Below are positions 34,426 to 44,713 of a stretch of 64,000 nt of DNA, piece after piece; within the stretch, counting starts at the first letter, position 1, and every line of letters starts with the position of its first letter. The notes beneath the pieces are model-generated. The model was not told the origin of the DNA. It did not search any database and saw nothing but the letters and a program-made list of their open reading frames with translations. The DNA lies in assembly GCA_933207985.1 (NCBI GenBank), contig OW240921.1, forward strand, positions 113,911,941 through 113,975,940. The letters are read 5' to 3'. The stretch is from Pelobates cultripes. Its lineage: Eukaryota > Chordata > Amphibia > Anura > Pelobatidae. A program made the translations under genes and the position numbers.

Positions 34426-34629
34426 CTCTACACCATTAAAAAGGGGGTAATTAAACAATAAGTGAGACAAATACAAAATGTTACAAGATGAATAGGTTGG
34501 TGATGGCTCATCTCAACAAGATTACAATCTAGTGAATATGAATGTATGTATATGCTGATATAAATGTCTATTTATATGAATGTGTATGCATATATGACTG
34601 TGTGGATGTGTGTGTAATTTTCCAAACTA

Positions 34630-35955
34630 GATAGTCTTGGGGCGGGACCTGACTGCCATGGTGAAGAGATATGCCTTGCTCAAGCTCCTCTACAAGTTTG
34701 ACAATACAAGCATTTATAGCCTTATCAAATCCAAGTTAAAACCTACCAAGCGACTAACATACCTTTTGACCAGACTACAGTACCCTGCGTAGGTTGGAGA
34801 CTTGAAAGAAACTCCTTTGCAGCAAACCCTGAAACATGCGGCCTAGAGTGAGAGTGGTGGGAGAGGCGGCCGATCCCCCAGGCTGCAGTTGCTCAACGAT
34901 CCTCCCCGCTGTACAAGCGCCTTGTTCCATCCCCCCCCTATGGACCAGCAGGGGTGATCCCGGTCCACACCTGGGTGGGTTCTATGACCTAATGGAAACA
35001 GAGGGTGAAGCCGCTAAGCCCACAGAGACAACAAGTGACCCTTCAAGAATGGCGGATACCACAGGGCACCCTGACTTCATTGAGGAACAGACTGACCTGC
35101 TCAACAAAATATTTGATTATTTCTGGCAGATGCTAGAGGACAGAATGCATCAGTCCAACCCAGTGCCGCTGCAGGTACACCCACCTCCACAGCCGATTGA
35201 ACCCCCGCAGCGAATATTCGCGGCCCTAACAGGGCCACAAAATGGCGGCGAGACGGGAGGCACCCATCCCTCCGACAGCAGGTGAGCCAAAGCTGGGACT
35301 TTCAACCCCTTAAGGACACATGACATGTGTGACATGTCATGATTACCTTTTATTCCAGAAGTTTGGTCCTTAAGGGGTTAACGTGCCTGAGAATCGCCAG
35401 AGGTTGCTTAATGCTGGATCACATGGTGAGCCTGTACAGAGCTGGAACATGCAGAGCCTGCCCATCTTGATGTACGACTGGACCTTGCTTTGCCCTAAGT
35501 CGGCGTGGAATGAGCTTGGATCCCAGATCAGACACTAAAAGACATAATACCACTCACCTTTCCTCTCCTCACTGTGTATGCTGGGAGACTTGCTTCCTAA
35601 TTCCTAACTTCCTAGGTGTCTACATCTCTGTAGGCTGGGACTTACACATCTTGTTTTCCCACCAACCTGGGGGCCTCCAAGGGAACTCATTATACCCATT
35701 TAAGCATAGTTATAGCTCCCTCTTTAACACCCTCTACCCTATCGAGCTTTATCTGACGCACACAGTATGTTTCTCCAAAGCCAAAATGCTTTTCTTCTCA
35801 AGTCCATCTTTCTTGTTAATTACTGTAAAATATGCTGAAATATCTCTATGCATATTCTGGTATGACATGTTCATTCATTCGTTGCAATTTATCTAATGTA
35901 CCCTGTGATACCTTTATTCACTTCAAAAACAACAAAAATAAAGAATAATAAAAAA
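34630..35955 (+). repeat. Interspersed non-LTR-like repeat with A-rich 3' end
   Basis: Related to 27400-28110. It contains a 149-codon open stretch (34836-35285) with MADTTGHPDFIEEQ, an amphipathic FDYFWQMLEDRM segment and a proline-rich tail ending ALTGPQNGGE. This looks like the 5' end of a LINE ORF1, but I cannot place it firmly. It is interrupted by the second 72-bp MITE, and ends near AATAAAGAATAATAAAAA (about 35935). Confidence 0.5.
35306..35377. mobile_element. 72-bp MITE with CCCCTTAAGGAC ends, copy 2
   Basis: Same length and arms as 32442-32513. The right flank is TTAA (35378-35381); the left is TCAA, a one-base decayed TTAA. It is inserted in the 34630-35955 repeat, so it is younger than that repeat. 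Confidence 0.8.
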
Positions 35956-36580
35956 AGATAGTTTTGGGGAGAACATTGTGAGATACAAAAATAATTCTAA
36001 TATCCTCCTGTTAACTGTAGCTACATATTCTAATTACCAGTGACTTCATCAGCACTGTTACATAAAGCCTTTAGAGTCACTGGATACTTTGTGATAATGT
36101 GTTTAGCTAGTGTTAAATTCTGCCCATTTCCCCTATATTTATAGACTCCACCACATGGAGCACTACTGATTTAGCAAATCTGTGTCATATTATTCATTAC
36201 CAGATGATTATTTGTCTCTTTATTGGAATTTTGCTTTTTTTTTTTTATGCGGCGCTGCTAATATGGATTTCCATCCTGGGAGCAATATAACCTAATTCAC
36301 ATTGTTTGTCTTTGATAAGCTCCATACTGACTTAAATCAACAATTTTTCTTTCTCTTGTTTATTCACTATTTTATTCCTAACATCATACATTTCATAAAC
36401 ATATATTCCAATATCCTTGGCTTGTTTTTCTCATAAAACAAAACAGTATAAAATAAAATCAATTTAAGAAAACAATGAATTTAAAATGAAACAATAAACA
36501 TTTTTATATAAAGTTTTTATTTGTGTTGGTTATTTATGCTGCAATTTAAATCATTTAAAATCATTTAACAATTATCATTA
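35956..36580. other. Non-coding AT-rich spacer
   Basis: Apart from a T-run near 36232-36246, I see nothing supportable. Confidence 0.5.
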
Positions 36581-36583
36581 TTA

Positions 36584-36725
36584 GTAGTAAAACACTGTAA
36601 AGCGCTACGGAATCTGTCGGTGCACTATAAATAATAACATTATAATAATCGATATAACAGTATATATTCCACAAGCAACATGGTAGATTTGGGCAGTCCT
36701 TCTCAAAAGCTTACAATCTAAAGAA
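36584..36725. repeat. SINE/LINE 3'-tail-like repeat
   Basis: Contains ACTGTAAAGCGCTACGGAATCTGTCGGTGCACTATAAATAATAA-type sequence, matching the widespread vertebrate GTAAAGCGCTGCGGAATNTGTTGGCGCTATATAAATAA repeat tail, followed by a TTTGGGCAG...TTACAATCTAAAG segment. The class is from recognition of that tail only. Confidence 0.55.
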
Positions 36726-37324
36726 ATGTTCAAAAGAACATACATGTTAAATATAATTTTTTTTAAATCTACAACTGTGAGAATGAAGCATGCTGAGAAA
36801 GTGCCAAAACAGAAACAAAACATGTTCAGGACTTCCAGTGTCTCCCCTCCTCTCCTAGTAGATTTTGCTATCTCCAGCTGCCATTTGCATCTCCAAGCTT
36901 CCCCCTGTTTCATTTCCACCTATTTGAATATGCATATCAGTTGCAGACTGGCTTTTGGTACATATTGGAGGTAACATCTTATTAGATGGGCTAGACATTT
37001 TTTATATTTTTCCTCTATCTATTTGTAATAAATTGTGAACTTTTTTATTACCTATCTGTGGCTTTGTTTTGGAGCTACTACTGTCTGCGGACTTCAATGT
37101 AAATATTGGTGTACTACAGAGTGAATGAAGGATGGCATCATTCAATCTATGACTGTTCTTCTGTATGTCCTTGTGTCAAATCAATACATACAATACAAAA
37201 GAATTGACTTGAGTAAAATTTGATAGAATTTTTTATTTTCAAGGATTGGTTTTAATGCCATATTTAGCTATAACAATTTTAAAGTGCCAATCTTAACATC
37301 ATAACAACTTTGCATAATTGCAAA

Positions 37325-37640
37325 CTTTTTGAGTGCAGAAATTACCCTGAACTAACCCTCAGCTCGGAAAGGGACTTACAGCTACAATGATGTTTTAGAA
37401 ATCATTGCAGTTATAAGTCAGCCCACCAGACCTGTCACTCAGGCAGTTGGAACATTTAGTTCCGGGCTACTTTAATCACTGTTGTCCATATTTTGCACAG
37501 CATGCAATATGTGCACACAACATCTGAGCTCATGTTCATTCCCAGATAGAGATTCGTAAGTCACTTCCCTACTGTAAAACGGTCTGTCTACCACTGCGTT
37601 ATGCAATTGTCAATAGCAAGCATTAGGAATGTTAAAAGGG
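37325..37640. repeat. Fragment related to array block C (2140-2290)
   Basis: Shares AACCCTCAGCT(C/T)GGAAAG-GACTTA and TGTCAATAGCAAGCATTAGGAA with block C, so that repeat family exists outside the array. It lies just downstream (3') of the NNMT-like gene. Confidence 0.6.
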
Positions 37641-37761
37641 TTACCTGTTTATTTTATTGATATCATTTTCATTAGAGTATTATCTAAACAATTTTGAAAA
37701 GAGGGAATCCATTTTTAAGTAGGCATTCCCTTTAAGATGTAATATTCGGTGAAGTCCCAAA

Positions 37762-38197
37762 TTAAACAAGTACATTGCTCTCTTTTAAGGCCTTAATAAA
37801 AAACAAATGTTCCCAATATGCTGTATCATTGCGTATTTTGCTTTCTATCACTTCCAGATGTTCGATAACAAATCCTGCATCTCTCAGGGCCTCCTCTATT
37901 GACTTCTTATCTGATGTTAAAAAGTGAAATTTGCTCCCACCTACGGTGTAATATTTGCCATTAAATAATCCAGTTAGCAGCAGATGCCCACCCAGTTTTA
38001 GCAAGCATGACACTTTTTTCAGGTTCCGGCAGTATTCGTCTAGATCTTCAGAAACCGCATGGAAAACTAACAAACTGACCATGCAGTCTGCTTTTGGTAG
38101 AATGACTGGATCTGTAATATTTTCCTTGGTGAAATCACATTTTAAAATGTGTGAGATATTTCTTCTTAAAGCGTTTTCCATTTCATTGCCCTTGAAG
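37762..38197 (-). CDS. NNMT/INMT-like methyltransferase, exon 3 (terminal)
   Basis: This is the last exon of a class I SAM-dependent N-methyltransferase of the NNMT/PNMT/INMT family (cytosolic; methylates small amines or nicotinamide). The acceptor TATTTTTCAG precedes CTTCAAGGGC; the stop is at 37762-37764. Seen residues: ILKCDFTK (family LKCDVT), a LPKADCMVS motif, LLKLGGHLLLTG (motif after strand 5), NGKYYTVGGSKF, AGFVIEHLEV. Joined with 56129-56336 and 57567-57717, the exons total 795 nt, exactly 264 codons plus stop, the length of mammalian NNMT. Phases agree (1 and 2). AATAAA words at 37648-37658 (minus) could serve polyadenylation. The ortholog (NNMT versus INMT) cannot be decided, so no symbol is given. 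Confidence 0.9.
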
Positions 38198-38791
38198 CTG
38201 AAAAATATAACCAGATGGCTAAAGCTTTAACATGTACATCCAATGGAGACATATATAACACGTGATCTGGAGCATGTCTTTAGTAGGAGCATTGATTTGC
38301 TCTCTTTTGTTTTTACTTATTTGGAAATAAGTCTTGCCAAATTGTTCAAAAAATCTATTAAGATTGTGCAAACGTTCGGTTCTCCCATAAACATATTGAT
38401 TAATTTGATGGTCGTATTTCTGAGCTGGAATTTCCATTTAGTTTCAGAACAAATTGTTGAGTTTGAATACGAATCAAAGGGATTTGTTTCAGACAATCCA
38501 TGTGTTGAACTGTTTCACAAGTCTAGTATTTTTTTGCCTATAACTAAAAGGAAATTGTAAAATTCCATATAATATGTAATTATAATAACAATGCATGATG
38601 TGAGGTTGTATTACTAAGCTATATTATGTTACATAAAGGTTGGAATAACGGAGCTGCTATGTTTCTATGTACATATGAGGTCATATTAAAACTCACGTAT
38701 GCATATGACCTTGCTAAAGACTAAAATTGATACACTGTCATAAATGAGGCTGTTTCTTTTCTGGTGAAGCAAGAATGTATCTTCACAAAAA

Positions 38792-38994
38792 GCTGATAGA
38801 TTTTATAAGTTTTTAAAAAACACCTAATCTAGGCAAAAATAGCAGACATTAGGTTATTAGAGTAGGACCTGTCAAAGATGGGGTACATTGACATTGCGGC
38901 AGGCTTATGCAATGTACGATCATGTAATTTAACTAAACCCACATTATTTTTGCCTAGATTAGGTGTTTTTAAAAAACTAATAAAATCTATCAGC
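38792..38994. mobile_element. 203-bp foldback element
   Basis: Arms of about 50 bp: GCTGATAGATTTTATAAG...CACCTAATCTAGGCAAAAATA is mirrored by TATTTTTGCCTAGATTAGGTG...AATAAAATCTATCAGC, with about 100 bp between. Lies in intron 2 of the NNMT-like gene. No clear target duplication; superfamily not assigned. Confidence 0.75.
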
Positions 38995-39083
38995 ATTGAA
39001 GTTACTGTTTAGTGGATAAGTGAGTGCACTGGATCTTGTGTATTGTGTGTATATATATTTATATACATACATATTTATATATC

Positions 39084-39086
39084 TGA

Positions 39087-39146
<60 letters not shown>
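39084..39146. repeat. GT and TA microsatellite
   Basis: A (GT)n run (about 39087-39110) followed by a (TA)n run (about 39120-39145), just outside the left LTR. Confidence 0.9.
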
Positions 39147-39148
<2 letters not shown>

Positions 39149-39177
39149 GGCACGATACACAAATATTTAAATGAAGG

Positions 39178-39797
39178 TGTCACGATTCGGGGAACCAAAC
39201 ACGCCAACACACACACACACACAAAGTGCCGTACCGGACCTTAGAGTGGCCGGGCTAAGCACACAAAGAATAGTCAGAAAACAAGCCGAGTAAAGGGAAC
39301 CAGAAGACAGAATAACGTGAAACAAGCCGAGGTCAAAGGGTAGGAGAAAGTCACAGAGTCGGATAACAAGCCAGAGAGTACGTAACCAGAAGCACAAGTT
39401 CAGAATCAATACTAACAAGCAAAGACCACAACAGGGCGAAGAGGAACAGGAAAGGTAAGTATATAAATCCAAAGGTTAATTCTGATTGGATAATTTCCAA
39501 TCAGAATTAACAATCACACGTGGGAGATATCTAAACCTCCCACTGTGATTGAGGCACTGTGCCTTTAACGCCGGGTCAGGTGACTGACCCCGGCGTTGGT
39601 TAAAGTGGGCGGTCTCCCAGCGTGCAGCGTCATGCATGCTGCCGCTGGGAGACACAGAGGAAGAGGCGGACGGCACCCGTGGGAGAGAGGGTGCCGCCCG
39701 CCGAGCACACGGCTGAAGGGGGACCGCGGACGGCTGGAGGGTGAGTGCCGCGAGCGGACTGCAACCTCCCCTCGCAGCCGCCCGCGGGACCCTGACA
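39178..39797 (-). repeat. 3' LTR of copy A
   Basis: 620 bp, TGTCA...TGACA. Plus-strand start TGTCACGATTCGGGG, end GGGACCCTGACA. The preceding GAAGG (39173-39177) matches the 5-mer after copy B's LTR (54680-54684). Confidence 0.92.
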
Positions 39798-41644
39798 GTA
39801 CCCCCCCCTCGAAGACCGCCCAGAGGGCGGGAAGCAGAAGGCTTCAAAGGAAACCGGGCATGAAAGGAGCGGACTAAAGAGGGGGCGTGCAAATCAGAGC
39901 TCGAAACCCAAGACCGCTCCTCAGGGCCGTAACCCTTCCAATCCACCAGGTATTGCAGCCGACCCCTAGAAACACGAGAGTCGAGAAGGGCAGCTACTTC
40001 GAACACGTCACTAGAGACAGTACGAGGGGAAACGGGCCGTCCGAGAGGACGAGAGAACCGGTTACACAGCAAGGGCTTCAAAAGTGAAACGTGAAACGTG
40101 TGCGGAATACGCATGGAAGGAGGCAAGTCCAGGGAGTAGGAAACGGGGTTGACCCTACGTAACACTTTGTAGGGACCAAGAAACCTGGGAGCAAATTTCA
40201 TGGAGGGGACCCTGAGACGGAGGTTCTTGGAGGACAACCACACCCTATCACCCGGAGCATAAGAAGGGGTCGCTCCCCTATGGCGATCAGCGAACTTCTT
40301 CTGAGCAGCTGCTGAACGAGACAGCGCAATATGGACCTGATCCCACGTCTTCCGTAAAGAGGCGAGGTGCTGGTCCAAGGCGGGCATTCCCTTGTCAGAG
40401 AACGCACCGGGAAGGACAGAAGGCCGAAACCCATAAGCAACCTCAAAAGGACTTAAGCCAGTAGACGAATGAGACACCGCATTCCTGGCAAATTCAGCCC
40501 ACGGAAGAAGGCGAGACCAGTCGTCCTGGTGCGCATTAGTGAAGCAGCGCAAATACAATTCCACAGACTGATTAGCACGTTCGGCTGCACCATTAGATTG
40601 CGGGTGATAGGAGGAAGTGAACGACAAGGAGACCCCCATCTCAGCACAAAAGCCCCTCCAAAACCGAGAGACAAATTGCGGGCCCCTGTCAGAAACAATA
40701 TCCTGAGGTACCCCATGCAATCGGAACACTTCCTTGGCAAACACCTGGGCAAGCTGAATCGCAGAGGGTAGTTTCTTAAGTGGAATAAAGTGGGCCATTT
40801 TAGAGAACCTATCCGTCACAGTTAATATCACCGTCTGACCATCAGAAGGAGGAAGGTCTACAATAAAATCCATGGACAAGTGGGTCCATGGTTTCTTGGG
40901 TATAGATAGAGGCATCAGTAGGCCTTGGGGTCTCATATTAGGAGACTTACACTGCGTACAGACCCGACAAGCCTGAACAAAATCCACTACGTCTCGCCTG
41001 AGTGAAGGCCACCAGAACTGTTGAAGGAGGCTCTTATAAGTCTTGGTAACCCCCGGATGACCAGCAGTTTTGGCGGTGTGAAATAATGTTAACAACTTTT
41101 TTCTGTCACTTACTTTCACGTATAGTTTACCAACAGGCGTCTCCTGAGGCGCTTGGGTTTGGTATGTCTTAATATTCTCAAGGAAGGGAGATGAAACAAC
41201 CAAACGGGTAGCAGCTATGATCTGAGAAGCTGGTACAATAGGTTCAGGGGTTGGGTTAACAAATTCTAAAGGTTCATACTGTCGAGAGATAGCGTCAGCT
41301 TTGGCATTACGGCAACCAGGTCTATAGGTAATAATGTATTGGAATCGCGAAAGGAATAGAGACCATCTAGCCTGTCGGGCGGACAACCTTCTAGCATCGG
41401 TTATATAGGAGAGGTTCTTATGATCTGTCAGAACCATAATTTTGTGTCTAGAACCCTCTAATAAGTACCTCCATTCCTTAAAAGCTAACACAATAGCTAA
41501 TAGTTCTCTGTTCCCAACATCGTAATTCTTTTCTGGATCAGACAACCTTTTAGAAAAGAAACAACAGGGATGGAGGGGTTCGTCATACGATAACCTTTGT
41601 GATAGTACTGCTCCCACCCCCGATTCAGAAGCATCTACTTCCAT
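39476..41644 (-). pseudogene. Pol of copy A, second part: RNase H, integrase, chromodomain
   Basis: 722 codons. RNase H (MEVDASESG, REL, LTDHKNLSYI), integrase HHCC finger (GHPG...CRVCTQC), DDE core (SMDFIVDLP, VSDRGPQF, QSNGAAERA), GPY-type module (LGPYKVLRRV), then a chromodomain (VAALLDSRV...YLVDWKGYGPEERSW). It is out of frame with the PR-RT part because of a 1-nt deletion near 41805. The frame runs on through the polypurine tract and ends inside the 3' LTR at 39476, so the last ~110 residues are LTR-encoded and of doubtful relevance. Confidence 0.9.
39798..39812 (-). promoter_or_regulatory. Polypurine tract of copy A
   Basis: The minus strand reads CGAGGGGGGGGTAC directly before the 3' LTR: the primer site for plus-strand DNA synthesis. 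The pol frame passes through it without a stop. Confidence 0.75.
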
Positions 41645-41766
41645 AACAAAGGGAAGAGAAGGATTAGGGTGGTGTAGTACTGGAGCAGAGGCAAATGCTT
41701 TCTTGAGAGTTTCAAAGGCTTTAAGGGCTTCAGGAGTCCAAACCCTAGGGTGTAGACCTTTTTTAG

Positions 41767-43125
41767 TCAGCTTTGTGATAGGAGAGATAAGTGGTGAGAA
41801 GTTTTTATAAATTTTCTATAATAGTTAGCAAAACCTATAAAACGCTGGATAGCCTTAAGTCCTTGGGGAAGTGGCCAGGACAGTATAGCTTCCAATTTAG
41901 CAGGATCCATACTAAAACCCTGTTCAGAAATTATATATCCCAGGAATTGCACAGAGGTCTGATCGAACAGACATTTTTCTAACTTACAATAAAGTCCGTT
42001 CTGTAATAATTTTTTAAGCACCATCCTAACATGTTTATGATGTGACTTCAAATCAGGAGAATATACAAGTATGTCGTCAAGGTACACCACGGCACAGACA
42101 TGCAATAGATCCCTAAGGACATCGTTTATGAGATCCTGAAACACAGCAGGAGCATTACACAGTCCAAAAGGCATGACCAGGTATTCATAATGCCCACTAC
42201 GCGTATTGAACGCTGTCTTCCACTCATCATTCTCCTTTATACGGATAAGGTTATAAGCTCCCCTGAGGTCTAGTTTAGTAAAGTACTTAGAACCTTTAAC
42301 GCGGTCAAACAACTCAGTGATGAGGGGGATAGGGTAGGCGTTTTTAACCGTTATATTGTTCAGACCCCTGTAGTCTATACATGGCCTCAAATCGCCCTCC
42401 TTCTTTGCCACAAAAAAGAAACCAGCACCAGCAGGAGAGGAGGACCTTCTAATAAAACCTTTCCTTAAGGATTCTCGTATGTACTCCTCCATGACCTGGT
42501 TTTCTTTCTCAGAAAGAGGGTAGACCTTACCCCTAGGGGGCATAGTGCCCGGTAAAAGGTTTATGGCACAGTCATAGTCACGATGTGGAGGTAGCTTATC
42601 TGCCTCCCTCTTTTCAAAAACCAATGCAAGATCAGCATATACAGAAGGGACAGAAACAGAGAGTGGTTTAGCCGTGGGCACGTTGAGTAAACAAACAGGA
42701 CGTACCTGAGCCATACAGTCTCGTTGACAGGATTCCCCCCAGGATAGTATATCCAAGCAACCCCAATCGAGAACAGGGTTGTGTTTCACTAACCAGGGAA
42801 AACCCAGAACGATGGAAGCAGTAGGGGAGTCAATTATTTGGAAGGTTAACCTTTCCTTATGCAAAACACCTACAGACATCACTATTTCTTGGGTCTCATG
42901 GGTCACCAGAGGTTTCTCAAGTGGTCTACCATCTATGGCCTCAACGACCAAGGGTGTGGCCTTTTGGATCAAAGTTAAGGCTGCGGTTTTAGCAAAGTTC
43001 TCATCCATAAGGTTGTCTGCCGCACCTGAATCGATCAAGGCTTTGGTGGTTATGGTGGTTTTATTGACCAAAAGAGAAACCGTAATAAACGGTCTGGAGA
43101 TGGACACATGAGGGGACAAAGTCAT
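41767..43125 (-). pseudogene. Pol of copy A, first part: protease and reverse transcriptase
   Basis: 452 codons. Aspartic protease with DSGAADN (residues 32-38), RT with LRPCIDYRGLNNIT, FTKLDLRGAYNLIRI and the catalytic YLDDILVYS (from about 348). The thumb ends prematurely: a T run at about 41801-41805 is one base shorter than in copy B, shifting the frame just before the RNase H connection. This breaks the polyprotein. Confidence 0.9.
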
Positions 43126-43154
43126 AACACCCGAGGCCGACCCCTCTCTAGGCC

Positions 43155-44078
43155 TTAGGTGCTGTAGTTTCCCTGTAACTTAGGGCAGGCATTACAGTGG
43201 TGCCCCCTCTTTCCACAATAAAGGCATAACCCCTCCCTTCTACGATATGCTCTTTCAGCCTCAGTTAGCCCCGTAGCACCCAATTGCATGGGTTCGGGGG
43301 TTGGTTGACTAGGAGCGGGTAGTGCTAGTAAAGCAGTAGAGGGGGGAGCAGGTAATGCCCGTGTATCCATCCGTCTTTGACTACGCCTCTCTCTTATACG
43401 GTTATCAATAAGAATGACATAATCTATGACATCATCTAGAAGAACAGGCAATTCCCTGGATGCTATTTCATCCAGTATGTAGGCGGCCAAACCCTCCTGA
43501 AAGGCTGTTACGAGGGCATCATTATTCCAAACCACTTCAGCTGCTAGCGTGCGGAATTTGATAGTATAATCCGCTACAGATCTATTACCCTGTCGTACCC
43601 TAAGCAGAGCTTTGCCAGCAGAGGCAACCCTACCGGGTTGATCAAACGTACGTTTGAAAGCTGTCAAGAACTCTACAAAGGACATAGGAGATGTATTCTC
43701 CCACATGGGGTTAGCCCATGCTAAAGCTTTCCCGGACAGGTGATTAATCAAAAAGGCAATTTTGGATCTGTCAGTGGGATAGGAACGTGGATTCATCACC
43801 AAATGGATGTCAATTTGGTTAAGGAAACCACGACACAATGCTGGGTCACCGCTGTAGCGTTGTGGCGGTGTCATGTGAACAACATGAGCAGGAACGGGTA
43901 CCGGAGTGGGAATGGGTTCGGGCACAGCAGCAGCAGCCTCCTGGACGGCAGGTTGCAAGTGTGCAGTACGAGCCAGTATGGTTTGTAAAGCTTGGGCAAA
44001 CTGGTCCATACGGTGGTCCAAGCCATCCATTCTAGCCTCCTGATTAACTAGGAGCTGTGGGATGTCAGCAGGTTCCAT
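43155..44078 (-). CDS. Gag of chromovirus copy A
   Basis: 307 codons starting 17 bp inside the 5' LTR. Coiled-coil-like N-terminus (LLVNQEARMDGLDHRMDQF), proline/valine linker, capsid-like region (YSGDPALCRGFLNQ, FLINHLSGKALAW, the usual Ty3 capsid pattern), and a C-terminal CCHC knuckle LCLYCGKRGHHCNAC. Full length. Forms the particle around element RNA. The pol ORF starts 29 bp after its stop in a different frame. Confidence 0.88.
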   Translation of the reverse strand: MEPADIPQLLVNQEARMDGLDHRMDQFAQALQTILARTAHLQPAVQEAAAAVPEPIPTPVPVPAHVVHMTPPQRYSGDPALCRGFLNQIDIHLVMNPRSYPTDRSKIAFLINHLSGKALAWANPMWENTSPMSFVEFLTAFKRTFDQPGRVASAGKALLRVRQGNRSVADYTIKFRTLAAEVVWNNDALVTAFQEGLAAYILDEIASRELPVLLDDVIDYVILIDNRIRERRSQRRMDTRALPAPPSTALLALPAPSQPTPEPMQLGATGLTEAERAYRRREGLCLYCGKRGHHCNACPKLQGNYST

Positions 44079-44094
44079 TAGCGCCCTGTTGTAA

Positions 44095-44713
44095 TGTCAC
44101 GATTCGGGGAACCAAACACGCCAACACACACACACACACAAAGTGCCGTACCGGACCTTAGAGTGGCCGGGCTAAGCACACAAAGAATAGTCAGAAAACA
44201 AGCCGAGTAAGGGGAACCAGAAGACAGAATAACGTGAAACAAGCCGAGGTCAAAGGGTAGGAGAAAGTCACAGAGTCGGATAACAAGCCAGAGAGTACGT
44301 AACCAGAAGCACAAGTTCAGAATCAATACTAACAAGCAAAGACCACAACAGGGCGAAGAGGAACAGGAAAGGTAAGTATATAAATCCAAAGGTTAATTCT
44401 GATTGGATAATTTCCAATCAGAATTAACAATCACACGTGGGAGATATCTAAACCTCCCACTGTGATTGAGGCACTGTGCCTTTAACGCCGGGTCAGGTGA
44501 CTGACCCCGGCGTTGTTAAAGTGGGCGGTCTCCCAGCGTGCAGCGTCATGCATGCTGCCGCTGGGAGACACAGAGGAAGAGGCGGACGGCACCCGTGGGA
44601 GAGAGGGTGCCGCCCGCCGAGCACACGGCTGAAGGGGGACCGCGGACGGCTGGAGGGTGAGTGCCGCGAGCGGACTGCAACCTCCCCTCGCAGCCGCCCG
44701 CGGGACCCTGACA
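44095..44713 (-). repeat. 5' LTR of copy A
   Basis: 619 bp; carries the element promoter in principle. Followed on the minus strand by TTACAACAGGGCGC, where the primer-binding site should be; I do not recognise a matching tRNA 3' end. Confidence 0.9.

Larger units (their letters stand above)
39178..44713 (-). mobile_element. Ty3/gypsy chromovirus, copy A (both LTRs)
   Basis: A 5.5-kb LTR retrotransposon on the minus strand: 5' LTR 44713-44095, gag, pol (PR-RT-RNase H-IN-chromodomain), 3' LTR 39797-39178. The LTRs differ at only two positions (one substitution, one 1-bp indel in about 620), so insertion was recent. Flanking 5-mers are GAAGG (left) and GTCAG (right), so there is no target duplication for this copy on its own. 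It sits in intron 2 of the NNMT-like gene, same strand. The chromodomain marks the chromovirus lineage. Confidence 0.92.

Noticed and set aside
35510..35896. 128-codon plus-strand ORF
   Set aside because: Lies in the 3' part of a repeat; no domain, no homologous open frame in the sister copy at 27400-28110.
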